DNA of 64,000 bases from an uncultured Verrucomicrobia subdivision 3 bacterium (lineage in GTDB: Bacteria; Verrucomicrobiota; Verrucomicrobiia; Limisphaerales; DASXHY01). Position 1 is the first letter of the stretch. Every line of letters begins with the position of its first letter. The position numbers were made by a program, and so were the translations under genes. Below are positions 16,197-24,093 of this stretch, piece after piece. Location of the stretch: NCBI GenBank assembly GCA_937890005.1, contig CALBZA010000084.1:1-64000 (forward strand), given 5' to 3'. A model generated the notes under the pieces. That model made no database searches. It was not told the origin of the DNA and was given only the letters and a program-made list of their open reading frames with translations.

Positions 16197-17340
16197 TTAT
16201 TCCTCGTCTTTGACTCCCTGCATTCGTTTGCTCGGGCATCCGGCTCGAAGCCATCCATTGACGAAGGGATCGAGGTCACCGTCCATGACTCCCTGGACGT
16301 CACTGGTTTCGACGCCTGTGCGGAGATCTTTGACCATTCGATACGGCTGGAAGACATAACTGCGAATCTGGTTTCCCCAGGAAACGCTGCCTTTCTCGCC
16401 ATAGAATCGTTCCATCTCGGCTTTCTGTGCATCGAGCCGTTGCGCGTAGAGCTTTGAAATGAGCTGTTTCATTGCGGTAGCTCGGTTTTGGTGTTGCGAC
16501 CGCTGGCTTTGCGATGCGGCGACGAGTCCGGTTGGCAAGTGCGTGATACGAACGGCCGTTTCGACCTTGTTCACGTTCTGGCCGCCTTTGCCGCCTGATC
16601 GGAAGGTGTCCACCTGAAGTTCGCTGGGAGGAATGACGATTTCGGTGTTGTCTTCCTCCAGTTCGGCGATGGTATCGACGCTCGCGAAGCTGGTATGTCG
16701 TCGCTTGTTGGCATCGAATGGCGAAATCCGCACCAGCCGGTGCACGCCGCGTTCTGCTTTGCAAAATCCGTAGGCGTTCTCGCCTGCAATCAAAAGAGTC
16801 GCGCTCTTGATGCCGGCGCCTTCTCCGGGAAGTGCGTCCGTGACTTCGACCGTCCATCCGCGTCCCTCGGCCCAGCGTTGATACATTCGAAGGAGCATGT
16901 TCGCCCAGTCGCAGGCTTCGGTTCCGCCAGCGCCGGAGTTGATGCTGAGAATGCAGTTGTTCTTGTCGTGCGGGCCTGTGAGGAAGACACGGAGTTCCAA
17001 CGCGTCGAGTTCTTTGAAGAATTTCGCGAGGTCGGCTTCGATCTCTTTTTCGAGGGACAGTTGCGCTTCGGCTGGTTCGGCTTCCGCCAGTTCAACCATC
17101 ACCTGAAAATCCTCGACCTGCTTCTCGGCCTTGAGCAGCGGTTCGACGCGGCTTCGAAGGGCGTTCGCTTCGTCGATCTGCTTCTGTGCCTGTTCGCGGT
17201 TGTTCCAGAAAGTTTCCGCCGCCATCAGGGCGTTCAGTTCCGTCAATCGTTTTTGCGTCCCTGGGACGTCAAAGAAACCTCCGCAGGTGCGTCAATTTGT
17301 CGGCGGCGAGCGAAATCTGGGCCTTGATTGTATCGAGCAT
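16197..17340 (-). CDS. prfB: Peptide chain release factor 2, with programmed +1 frameshift
   Basis: RF2 terminates translation at UGA and UAA. The first 23 codons begin at the ATG at 17340 (MLDTIKAQISLAADKLTH...) and end at an in-frame TGA within CTT-TGA-C. Shifting +1 there joins DVPGTQKRLTELNALMA to the rest of RF2, giving about 380 residues. The codon-recognition tripeptide SPF (ISPFDANKRRHTSF) and the catalytic GGQ (SGGKGGQNVNK) are present. The downstream frame alone opens with a TTG at 17246, which is not the true start. The C-terminus is about a dozen residues longer than in E. coli (GCPSKRMQGVKDEE). Confidence 0.95.
17268..17283 (-). promoter_or_regulatory. prfB: prfB autoregulatory +1 frameshift site
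   Basis: Read on the minus strand, CGGAGG is followed by TTT-CTT-TGA-C. The internal Shine-Dalgarno-like GGAGG, the 3-nt spacing to the slippery CTT and the UGA-C context match the classical RF2 frameshift window. Low RF2 favours the shift and so restores RF2. Confidence 0.93.
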
Positions 17341-17450
17341 AAATTGTGTCGCGGGACAATACAGGAGAGACACCTGTGAAGCCAATGGGTTTTGTGCTGC
17401 CTGCAACGAACAAAGAATGATTCAGAACAAGAAACGAATCGATGTCTCGG

Positions 17451-17660
17451 CTAAAGTTCGTCCTCGCGGTCGGAATAAAATAGCTGGTGCGCCCGGCTGT
17501 AATCGGCTTCTGGAACAAATACGTTTGCCATCCGGTTCAAATCGCCGTCATCGGGCAACGTGGCATCGACGAATTCCTGCGTGGCTGCGATGCCGTGCTT
17601 TTCAAGCATCACGACCAGCATCTCGGTGTTCACGACGGGCCCTGTGTAGAACAGTTTCAA
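17451..17660 (-). CDS. DUF2007 family small protein
   Basis: The product is a 69-residue protein, MKLFYTGPVVNTEMLVVMLE..., with the DUF2007 pattern. A strand is followed by a helix that includes MLEKHGIAA, then a conserved VFVPEADYSRAHQLF C-terminal helix. The family is annotated as putative signal-transducing proteins with a ferredoxin-like fold; the role is unknown. It lies downstream of leuC but behind an intrinsic terminator, so it probably has its own promoter in 17661-17690 or depends on read-through. Confidence 0.8.
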   Translation of the reverse strand: MKLFYTGPVVNTEMLVVMLEKHGIAATQEFVDATLPDDGDLNRMANVFVPEADYSRAHQLFYSDREDEL

Positions 17661-17687
17661 TTTGTTTGGTTCGATCGAGGGCGGCTC

Positions 17688-17722
17688 AAAAGAAAAGGCA
17701 GGCCGTTTCCAGCCTGCCTTTT
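17688..17722 (-). terminator. Intrinsic terminator after leuC
   Basis: An 11-bp perfect stem AAAAGGCAGGC/GCCTGCCTTTT (17693-17703 and 17712-17722) has an 8-nt loop. On the minus strand it is followed by TTTTCTTTTG. It lies 18 nt after the stop of leuC. Confidence 0.87.
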
Positions 17723-17739
17723 CAATTGTTGTTTAAAAC

Positions 17740-19116
17740 TCAGTTCGAAAGGAACTCGCGCGGGTCGGTGATCTTTCCTTCCAGTGCGCTCGCTGCCACG
17801 GTTGCCGGCGAGGCCAGGAACACTTTCGATTCCTTGTCGCCCATGCGGCCGGGGAAGTTGCGGTTGGTGGCACTGATGCAGTTGATGCCCGACTTGTTGA
17901 TGCGACCGAAGGTATCGACCGGTCCGCCAAGGCACGCGGCGCATCCGGCATTTTCGGTCATTTGAACTCCAGCGCTCACGAGCACGTCCCAGATGGTCTG
18001 GTTGCCCCAATAAGTGGTCTGGAGATCGCGAACGATTTCCGGTGTGGCCGGCACGCCGAACGTATCGATCTTCACTTTCTTCCCACGAAGCACGCGGGCG
18101 AACTCGACGAAGTCACTGGTCTTGCCGCCGGTGCAGGAACCGACGTAAGCGCGGTCGAGGCGGATGTTGCCAAGTTCCTTGGCCTTCTTGCGCTGACCCG
18201 GATCAGGGTGACACGCGACGGTCGGCTCAAGCTTGTCGAGATCGACAACGAGTTCGTAAACGAACTTCTCGTCCTTGTCGCGCAGGACAGGTTCATACGT
18301 TGAACGGGTGCCGTTCAATTTCACGCGGGCATCCACGTATTCCTGTGTGCGTGCGTCGAATTCGAAAATGCCGTTTTTGCCGCCGGCTTCAATCGCCATG
18401 TTCGCAATCGTCATGCGATCGTCCATCGACAGCGAAGCCACGCCGGGTCCATCGAACTGCATGGCGCGATATGTTGCGCCGTCGAAGCCGATTTCACCGA
18501 TGCAATGGAGAATGATGTCCTTCGCCATGACGCCCGGCTGCATCCGGCCTTCGAGGCGGAAATGCATTGTTTCCGGAACCTTGATGAGCAGCTTGCCGGT
18601 GCCCATTACGAAACCGGCGTCTGTGTTTCCGATGCCGGTGGCGAACTGGTTGAACGCGCCCGCCATGCAGGTGTGGGAATCGGTGCCGAACAGGATTTCT
18701 CCGGGCCGCGTGTGGCCTTTCTGCGGCAGCGCCGTGTGGCAGACGCCGGCATAACGGGCACCGTACTGGCGGTTCAGAACGCCTTTCTTCGGATCGAAAA
18801 CCCAATGGCCGTTCGGATCATCAATGACGTCGTAGAAATAAGTGATCCCCTGTTCCTTCACGAAGTCGCGCAGAATATCGACGTTGCGATTCGACTTGGA
18901 ATCGGCTGTGAAAATGTAGTGGTCGGGAATGATGACGACGCGGTCCTTGTCCCAGACCTTGGCGTCCTTGCCGAATTCGCGCTTGAACACGCCGATGGTG
19001 CCCGGTCCGCAGACGTCGTGCGTCATCAGCACGTCGGTTTTCACCCAAACATTGTCTCCCGCCTGAACGCTCGCCTTGCCGGCGGCTCGGGCGAGAATCT
19101 TTTCTGTCAACGTCAT
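17740..19116 (-). CDS. leuC: 3-isopropylmalate dehydratase large subunit
   Basis: The product is a 458-residue aconitase-family protein for leucine synthesis, converting 2- to 3-isopropylmalate as a heterodimer with LeuD. Visible signatures are DVCGPGTIGVFKREFG, the GTDSHTCMAGAFNQFATGIG block with the first cluster Cys, VGSCTGGKTSDFVEFA, and ENAGCAACLGG with the remaining two cluster ligands. The frame stays open to 19209, but MTLTEKILARAAGK at 19116 is the family start. It belongs to the longer bacterial/archaeal HacA-like subgroup. leuD is not in the window. A homoaconitase role is an alternative that sequence alone cannot exclude. Confidence 0.85.
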   Translation of the reverse strand: MTLTEKILARAAGKASVQAGDNVWVKTDVLMTHDVCGPGTIGVFKREFGKDAKVWDKDRVVIIPDHYIFTADSKSNRNVDILRDFVKEQGITYFYDVIDDPNGHWVFDPKKGVLNRQYGARYAGVCHTALPQKGHTRPGEILFGTDSHTCMAGAFNQFATGIGNTDAGFVMGTGKLLIKVPETMHFRLEGRMQPGVMAKDIILHCIGEIGFDGATYRAMQFDGPGVASLSMDDRMTIANMAIEAGGKNGIFEFDARTQEYVDARVKLNGTRSTYEPVLRDKDEKFVYELVVDLDKLEPTVACHPDPGQRKKAKELGNIRLDRAYVGSCTGGKTSDFVEFARVLRGKKVKIDTFGVPATPEIVRDLQTTYWGNQTIWDVLVSAGVQMTENAGCAACLGGPVDTFGRINKSGINCISATNRNFPGRMGDKESKVFLASPATVAASALEGKITDPREFLSN

Positions 19117-19426
19117 AAGAGGGCAGAATTTAGCCGAGCGCTGTTTCCACATCAACTGGGAACACGAATGAAACAATGTGGTGGGGCGTCGGCGCGAAGC
19201 TGACGACATCGCGATGCCGCGAATCGGGTGGGAGGCGTGGCGGAATGTGAGCGTTGAGCACCCTGCCGCAATACCCGACTCGCAGGGAAATTGTTCGGCT
19301 ATAAACCAAAATTGTTTTCACTATTCCAGATTTTGTCCAAATGCCTCTGTTCGTGGTAGGTAGAGCTCCTTGACACGGCTCCGGTATAACCGAGAATTCG
19401 CGCGGCCGTTGCGGTGCCGTATTTGT
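19117..19426. other. Divergent intergenic region between leuC and the anchored hydrolase
   Basis: About 310 nt without a gene. An imperfect inverted repeat pairs GCGAATCGGGT (near 19219) with ACCCGACTCGC (near 19273), the arms about 43 nt apart. T- and A-rich sequence around 19295-19340 probably contains promoter elements for one or both directions. Nothing else is recognised. Confidence 0.5.
19370..19397 (+). promoter_or_regulatory. Candidate sigma-70 promoter
   Basis: A perfect -35 hexamer TTGACA (19370-19375) is followed after 16 nt by GAGAAT (19392-19397), a four-of-six match to the -10 box. Transcription would start near 19404, just before the ATG at 19427. The reading frame begins formally at the TTG of this same hexamer, which argues that the TTG is promoter and not start codon. 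Confidence 0.5.
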
Positions 19427-20692
19427 ATGCCGAAAGCAGTTAGCAGTTTGAAGAAGTCCGAAAGCGTTCATATTCAGTTCAGCTTGGCGGGTCTCATCGT
19501 TTTAATCCTTTCTCTCGTGCTTGGAAGTGGTTTTCTTGCGTACGCGCTGGTTCGCCCTGTTGCCAAGGACGAGAGAAAAGTGTCGGGCGATGCTGGATCC
19601 GTGGTTGAAAAAGTTCAGGCGATTCCGCCTTGGGGAGAATTGATTGCCTACGACACGCAGATGGAGCGGCCTGAGGAATACACAGCGCTGGAGGTGAACC
19701 GAATCGATCGCGCCAAGTGGATTTTTACCGGCAAAACTCCAGAGCAGGCGCGGGAGCTGATGCGCGAATGCGGCTTCACAGCAGAACAGATCAGCCAGGC
19801 GTTTCAATCTGAGAACGTGAGCGTGGAGGAGGGGGCAACGATCATTTACCCGTCCGAGGCTCTGGTGTTTTCGATTTCGTCCGACGTGAGAGCCCGCTTC
19901 TACAATGAACTGTCGAAAGACGTGGCGAACCATTACATGCGCTTTCCATTCTGCTTTCCAGGAACGGCGCTGGATGAAATCGCTGCGGGAGGTCGCATTC
20001 AGCCGACGGCGTTGCAGTGGATTCGGCAGCTGTTGTATCACCGCGGGGACACAGCGTTTCTGAGCGATTTCGAAGCGTTGATGAATCGGATTCCGTCGGA
20101 GAAGGAACGTCTGCAACTGGTGAAGGTGTTGTCCGCGCGCTCCGCGGTTTTGGCGCGCATTCGAATCCGCCCGGAAACCGACGTGGACAAACTGCTCGGG
20201 TATTGGGCCTGGGCTCCGGGAGTGCGATCGACCAACCTTCGTCCGCTCATGGAATCGATTCAGAGAATCGACGGCGGCGGCACGATCAGCCTGCTTTACT
20301 TCCTGCCACAGTTTGCGCGCGAACGGCTCTACACCTATCCGCTTCCGGAGCGTCCTGGCGATCCGGCCATGGACTGCCATTGGAGCACCATGAACTTTTT
20401 CAACGAGACTCCGGACAATCGGTTTTCCAATCCGGAATACACGGTGAAATATCTGAATGCGAACTACTATTCCGTGGCGAAGCCGACCCGTTATGGCGAT
20501 TTGATCTTCATCCTCGACGACCGGGGAAATGCGATTCACTCGGGAGTTTACATCGCAGACGACATCATCTTTACCAAGAACGGTAACAACTACATGGAGC
20601 CGTGGATGCTCATGCGGATGAAGAATCTGCTTTCGATCTATTCCGTCCTGGGCACGCCCCGGATGCTGGTCTATCGCAGCAAGGATTCCTGA
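19427..20692 (+). CDS. Membrane-anchored NlpC/P60-like (papain-fold) protein
   Basis: The product is about 421 residues with one N-terminal anchor (FSLAGLIVLILSLVLGSGFLAYAL) and a large outer part. Near the C-terminus, MDCHWSTMNFF, then YGDLIFILDD and HSGVYIADDIIFTKNG follow the Cys...GD...HxGxYI order of NlpC/P60 cell-wall or amide hydrolases. The candidate catalytic Cys is in MDCHWS and the His in NAIHSGVYI. The middle third (residues about 90-300) is helical and unrecognised. The start at 19427 (MPKAVSSLKKSE) is preferred over the TTG at 19370 because the latter sits in a promoter-like hexamer. The real substrate is unknown. Confidence 0.7.
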   Translation: MPKAVSSLKKSESVHIQFSLAGLIVLILSLVLGSGFLAYALVRPVAKDERKVSGDAGSVVEKVQAIPPWGELIAYDTQMERPEEYTALEVNRIDRAKWIFTGKTPEQARELMRECGFTAEQISQAFQSENVSVEEGATIIYPSEALVFSISSDVRARFYNELSKDVANHYMRFPFCFPGTALDEIAAGGRIQPTALQWIRQLLYHRGDTAFLSDFEALMNRIPSEKERLQLVKVLSARSAVLARIRIRPETDVDKLLGYWAWAPGVRSTNLRPLMESIQRIDGGGTISLLYFLPQFARERLYTYPLPERPGDPAMDCHWSTMNFFNETPDNRFSNPEYTVKYLNANYYSVAKPTRYGDLIFILDDRGNAIHSGVYIADDIIFTKNGNNYMEPWMLMRMKNLLSIYSVLGTPRMLVYRSKDS

Positions 20693-20717
20693 GCGGTTCG
20701 ATCAGCGAACGAAAATC

Positions 20718-22007
20718 TCAACGCTGCAGCGTCGGAATTTCCACCCGCTTTCTGTCATCCGACATCGCCTTGTCGGCTGGCAGTGATTCTCCGGACCAGA
20801 GACGTTGCGAAGTCCATTTCGTGGCAGGTCCGCTCCAGAACGGATCGCTTGGAGGCAATCCCAGAGGCAACAATCCGGCGCTGCAAAGATAAAGGCTTCC
20901 GGTCGAGATGTAATGCTCGGCGAGTGACGGTTGATGACCGCACAGTCCCAATTGCAGCCAGCCGGCGGAATCAAAAGTGCCCGGCGCTTCGATGAGCTTT
21001 CGAATCATTGCCGTCATCGCACAACGCACTTGAGCCGGTTCGATTTCCTTCGGCAATTCACGCATCAAAGCAATCTGCGCCAGCGTCTGGAAGGCGCCGA
21101 AACGATACGTGATGGATCGGCCGATCGGAGGGAATGTTCCTTCCGGAGAAATCAATCGTTCCTGCACCGCTGCAAACCTTCGTGCGCGCCGCAGCACAAT
21201 CTGATACGCCGGATCGAATCGCCCGTCTTTTTTCCGCAGCACATCGAGCACGTCGATCAACATCGGCTGGATCACAAAGGCGTTGTAGTAGTCGAAATGA
21301 AAGTGTTCGCCGTCGCCATACGCGCCGTCGCCCACATACCAGCCGAGCATGTTTCGCACGCACGACTCGAGGCGCTCTTCAATGGTTGGCTCGCCCACCT
21401 TCAACAGGAACGTTTCGACCATCGCGGCGAACATCACCCAGTTGCTTCCGCTCGGTGTCCCGATGGCGCGGGACGACTTGATCGCTGTCACCAGTTGCGT
21501 TCGAACGTTTGAATCGAGCTGTTCCCAAAGAACGTTGGGGGCGCGCAGAACTGCTTCGGCCAGGAATGCAGAATCGACGAGTGCCTGTCCGCCCTTGTTG
21601 AAGTTGAGGAAGTCGGGCGAATCGGGATTCACGGCCGACGCCATCGACTTATGGGTCAATTCAATGAAGCGTATCTGGACATCGGCTTCAGCGCCTTGCA
21701 GATCTTTCACTTCGAGCCACGGAGCGATTCCCACGAGCAAACGCGCGAACGCCTCCAGATGCGTGTAAGGACGTCGTGCGCGGGGATCGGCTGCTTCGAC
21801 CGGCATGTTTTTCTTCAGTTCACCGCGCGCGAGATTTTCCAGCACCGGCGCACCAAGTCGAACCAGTGTTCCGACCCAGAACGAGCGATCGTCGGCAGGA
21901 GTTGTCACGGGCGAAGTCGCCGCCGAGACGGAATGCAGAGATGGGGAAATCAGACTGGCGGCGCCGGCAGCGGCGGCAGTTTTGAGAAAGTCACGTCGGT
22001 TTTTCAC
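20718..22007 (-). CDS. DUF2264 domain protein with Tat signal
   Basis: The product is 429 residues, starting at a GTG. The leader RRDFLKTAAAAGAASLISP is a twin-arginine signal, so the protein is probably exported folded. The body matches DUF2264, a family with an alpha/alpha-barrel look related to polysaccharide-active enzymes: PYTHLEAFARLLVGIAPWLE, GSNWVMFAAMVETFLL, GDGAYGDGEHFHFDYYNAFVIQPML, and YRFGAFQTLAQIALMRELP. Conserved acidic and aromatic residues suggest a carbohydrate ligand, but activity is not established. Its start is 6 nt after the bioD stop, so the two are probably cotranscribed, an unexplained pairing. Confidence 0.82.
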   Translation of the reverse strand: MKNRRDFLKTAAAAGAASLISPSLHSVSAATSPVTTPADDRSFWVGTLVRLGAPVLENLARGELKKNMPVEAADPRARRPYTHLEAFARLLVGIAPWLEVKDLQGAEADVQIRFIELTHKSMASAVNPDSPDFLNFNKGGQALVDSAFLAEAVLRAPNVLWEQLDSNVRTQLVTAIKSSRAIGTPSGSNWVMFAAMVETFLLKVGEPTIEERLESCVRNMLGWYVGDGAYGDGEHFHFDYYNAFVIQPMLIDVLDVLRKKDGRFDPAYQIVLRRARRFAAVQERLISPEGTFPPIGRSITYRFGAFQTLAQIALMRELPKEIEPAQVRCAMTAMIRKLIEAPGTFDSAGWLQLGLCGHQPSLAEHYISTGSLYLCSAGLLPLGLPPSDPFWSGPATKWTSQRLWSGESLPADKAMSDDRKRVEIPTLQR

Positions 22008-22013
22008 GGCAGA

Positions 22014-22706
22014 CTAGAGCTTTGAAGCGCTGAGCAGGTTTCGCGTGAGCTTGTCGAGAGTGGAAATGACAGCGAGGTTCAGCTTTTCCTTTTTCCAGTT
22101 GAACCACGGAAGCGAATGAATGCGGCCGGCTGCAATGTAATGTTTGAGCAACGACATGTTGTCCGAGGTCGAGGCATCAGGCGTCTTTGGCGAAAAGCAG
22201 ACGACCGGACATGTTCCTGCAGCGCGTTTCGGAAGCGATTCGATGACGAGCCGGATCTGATTTACGACTCCGAGCCGGTTTGCACTTACGACGACTGGGA
22301 GGGCTTTCAACGCGAAGATCAGATCGCGCGAATCGAAGTCCTCGCCCATCGGGCTCAGAAGTCCGCCTGCGCCTTCCACAATCACGATCGGGAAGCGACT
22401 CTGAATTTCGTGAATATGATCGACGACTTTCCTGATGGTGATCCTGACCCCGGCGTTGCGCGCGGCAATGAAGGGCGAGACCGGCTGGCGAAAATGCCAA
22501 GGATTGATTTCATCCAGGCTGAGCCTGTCGCGTTGCAGTGCATGGAGAATCGCTGCGTCGTCACGGCCGCCCGAGCAGAGCGGCTTGATCGCTGCGAAAG
22601 GAATCGATTTCGCGGCGAAGCGCCGCGCGAGTAGAGAGGTGAGAACCGTTTTCCCGATGTTCGTGTCCGTGCCCGTGATGAAGATCACTCGCTTCACGTG
22701 CGACAT
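22014..22706 (-). CDS. bioD: Dethiobiotin synthetase
   Basis: The product is a 230-residue P-loop enzyme that closes the ureido ring of dethiobiotin with ATP and CO2. Signatures are FITGTDTNIGKTVLTSLLA (Walker A), IKPLCSGGRDDA, the VVIVEGAGGLLSPM-like segment (PIVIVEGAGGLLSP) and SANRLGVVNQI. The ATG at 22706 gives the family start MSHVKRVIFITG. A TTG at 22739 with AAAGG upstream would add 11 residues and cannot be excluded. No other bio gene is in the window. Confidence 0.88.
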   Translation of the reverse strand: MSHVKRVIFITGTDTNIGKTVLTSLLARRFAAKSIPFAAIKPLCSGGRDDAAILHALQRDRLSLDEINPWHFRQPVSPFIAARNAGVRITIRKVVDHIHEIQSRFPIVIVEGAGGLLSPMGEDFDSRDLIFALKALPVVVSANRLGVVNQIRLVIESLPKRAAGTCPVVCFSPKTPDASTSDNMSLLKHYIAAGRIHSLPWFNWKKEKLNLAVISTLDKLTRNLLSASKL

Positions 22707-22841
22707 CGAAACTGATGCCGCTTCAAATTGCGAATGCAAAATGCCTTTGCGCGGTGGAAAGAAATCACCCTGTTTTTATAGCTTCCCTTCGGAGCGGCTT
22801 TCGGTAAAAACAGCAGCCGAAGGAAAACGAATCACCCATTT

Positions 22842-23873
22842 ATGAAAACGATCATCGCGGTTCTGTTTGCGGTCATTGCGATCGGGCTTGGCGCTCTGAC
22901 GTTCGTTCAACATCAACAGAATGAAAAGCTGCGGTCGGATTTGGTGACGTTGCGCGAGCAGCTGGATGCCGCCGAGGCCGAACTGGCGGAGCGGGCCGAG
23001 GCTGACGAGAAGATCGCCCTGGCGGAGCGCAAGGCGAAGATCCTCCAGGAAACGCTCAAGCAATCGTCGGAGATCGCGGCGCAGCAATCGAAACAGGTGG
23101 CCGACCTGGAGCAATCGCTCGCTTCAAAAACCAATTCCGTCGGGTTTGCAGAGCTATTCAACGATCCCGACATGCGCGAAATGGTCAAGTCGCAGCAGAA
23201 GACGATTCTCGGTCCGATGATCGAACGGAACTACGGCGCGTTTCTCAGAAAGATGAACCTCACCCCGGAACAGGCTGCGTATGTGAAGGAGTTGATCGAA
23301 AAGAAACTGTCGATCAGTTCAGAAATAGGAATGGAAATCCTCGGCGGAGCGATGGATGCCGAAAAGCGGAAGGAAATCGGGCAGAGGATTCAGGATGAAA
23401 CTGCCGCAGTGGATAAAGCTTTGGAGGAATTTCTTGGAAGCGACAACTACAAGGCGCTGAAGGAACAGGAAAAGACGTTTGCCACTCGCGAACAGATCGG
23501 TCAGTTGAAGGACCAACTGGCCAGATCGGACATCGCCATCAATTCAGCCCAGGAGGAACAGCTCGTGAACCTGATGACACGTGAACGGGAGCAGTTCAAA
23601 TGGACGACCGATTTCAATGACCAGAATCCGGGAAATCTGAACATGGCGGAAATGTTCACTGAAGAACGCGTGAAACGTTTTTCGGAAGAACAGCTGGAAT
23701 ACAACACACGTCTGGTTGAAAAGGCGGCGGCTTTTCTGAGCCACGAACAGGCGTCTGCGTTCGAAAAACATCTCGAAACGCAGCGCAAAATGCAGGAGCT
23801 GGGAATGATGATGGCCGCCCGGATGCTCAATTCCCAGAACAACCCGGCACAGCCGCAAACGCCGCCCCGGTAA
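22842..23873 (+). CDS. Anchored coiled-coil protein of unknown function
   Basis: The product is 343 residues. An N-terminal membrane anchor or uncleaved signal (IIAVLFAVIAIGLGALTFV) is followed by a coiled coil (residues about 25-95, LREQLDAAEAELAERAEADEK). A helical domain rich in Glu, Lys and Gln comes next, with DPDMREMVKSQQKTILGPMI and FSEEQLEYNTRLVEKAAAFLS. The tail is Pro/Gln rich (QPQTPPR). GAAGGAAAACGAATC precedes the start. No family is recognised; periplasmic helical sensor-like proteins of this kind are common in the phylum. It precedes the secretion operon by 216 nt and could belong with it, but this is only position. Confidence 0.7.
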   Translation: MKTIIAVLFAVIAIGLGALTFVQHQQNEKLRSDLVTLREQLDAAEAELAERAEADEKIALAERKAKILQETLKQSSEIAAQQSKQVADLEQSLASKTNSVGFAELFNDPDMREMVKSQQKTILGPMIERNYGAFLRKMNLTPEQAAYVKELIEKKLSISSEIGMEILGGAMDAEKRKEIGQRIQDETAAVDKALEEFLGSDNYKALKEQEKTFATREQIGQLKDQLARSDIAINSAQEEQLVNLMTREREQFKWTTDFNDQNPGNLNMAEMFTEERVKRFSEEQLEYNTRLVEKAAAFLSHEQASAFEKHLETQRKMQELGMMMAARMLNSQNNPAQPQTPPR

Positions 23874-24055
23874 AAAACTTTGTAACTTCGCCGCGGCAAT
23901 TCCCAAGAAGAGGGGGGAACAGCATCCTTGCAAAGATTTTACAATTTCTTTGCAACTTTTTGGCCCTGGTGTTGTCACATAACGGTGGCGGTGCGGTAAA
24001 CCCATGTTCGGTATTGCAGTGAATAGTCGTTGATTTTGAAACGTCGTGAGCTGAG

Positions 24056-24093
24056 GAGGAATGCCTGAACCTCATTCCTCTCCCGAAAAATGA
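24056..24093 (+). promoter_or_regulatory. Leader hairpin and ten-codon mini-frame in front of gspE
   Basis: AGGAGGA directly abuts an ATG at 24061 that opens a ten-codon frame (MPEPHSSPEK) whose TGA overlaps the gspE ATG as ATGA. The segment folds: GAGGAATG (24056-24063) pairs perfectly with CATTCCTC (24073-24080) around a 9-nt loop. The only good ribosome-binding sequence upstream of gspE is therefore inside a hairpin. Translational coupling or control of the first secretion gene is a reasonable guess; spacing of zero between AGGAGGA and the mini-ATG argues against efficient use. Confidence 0.35.
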
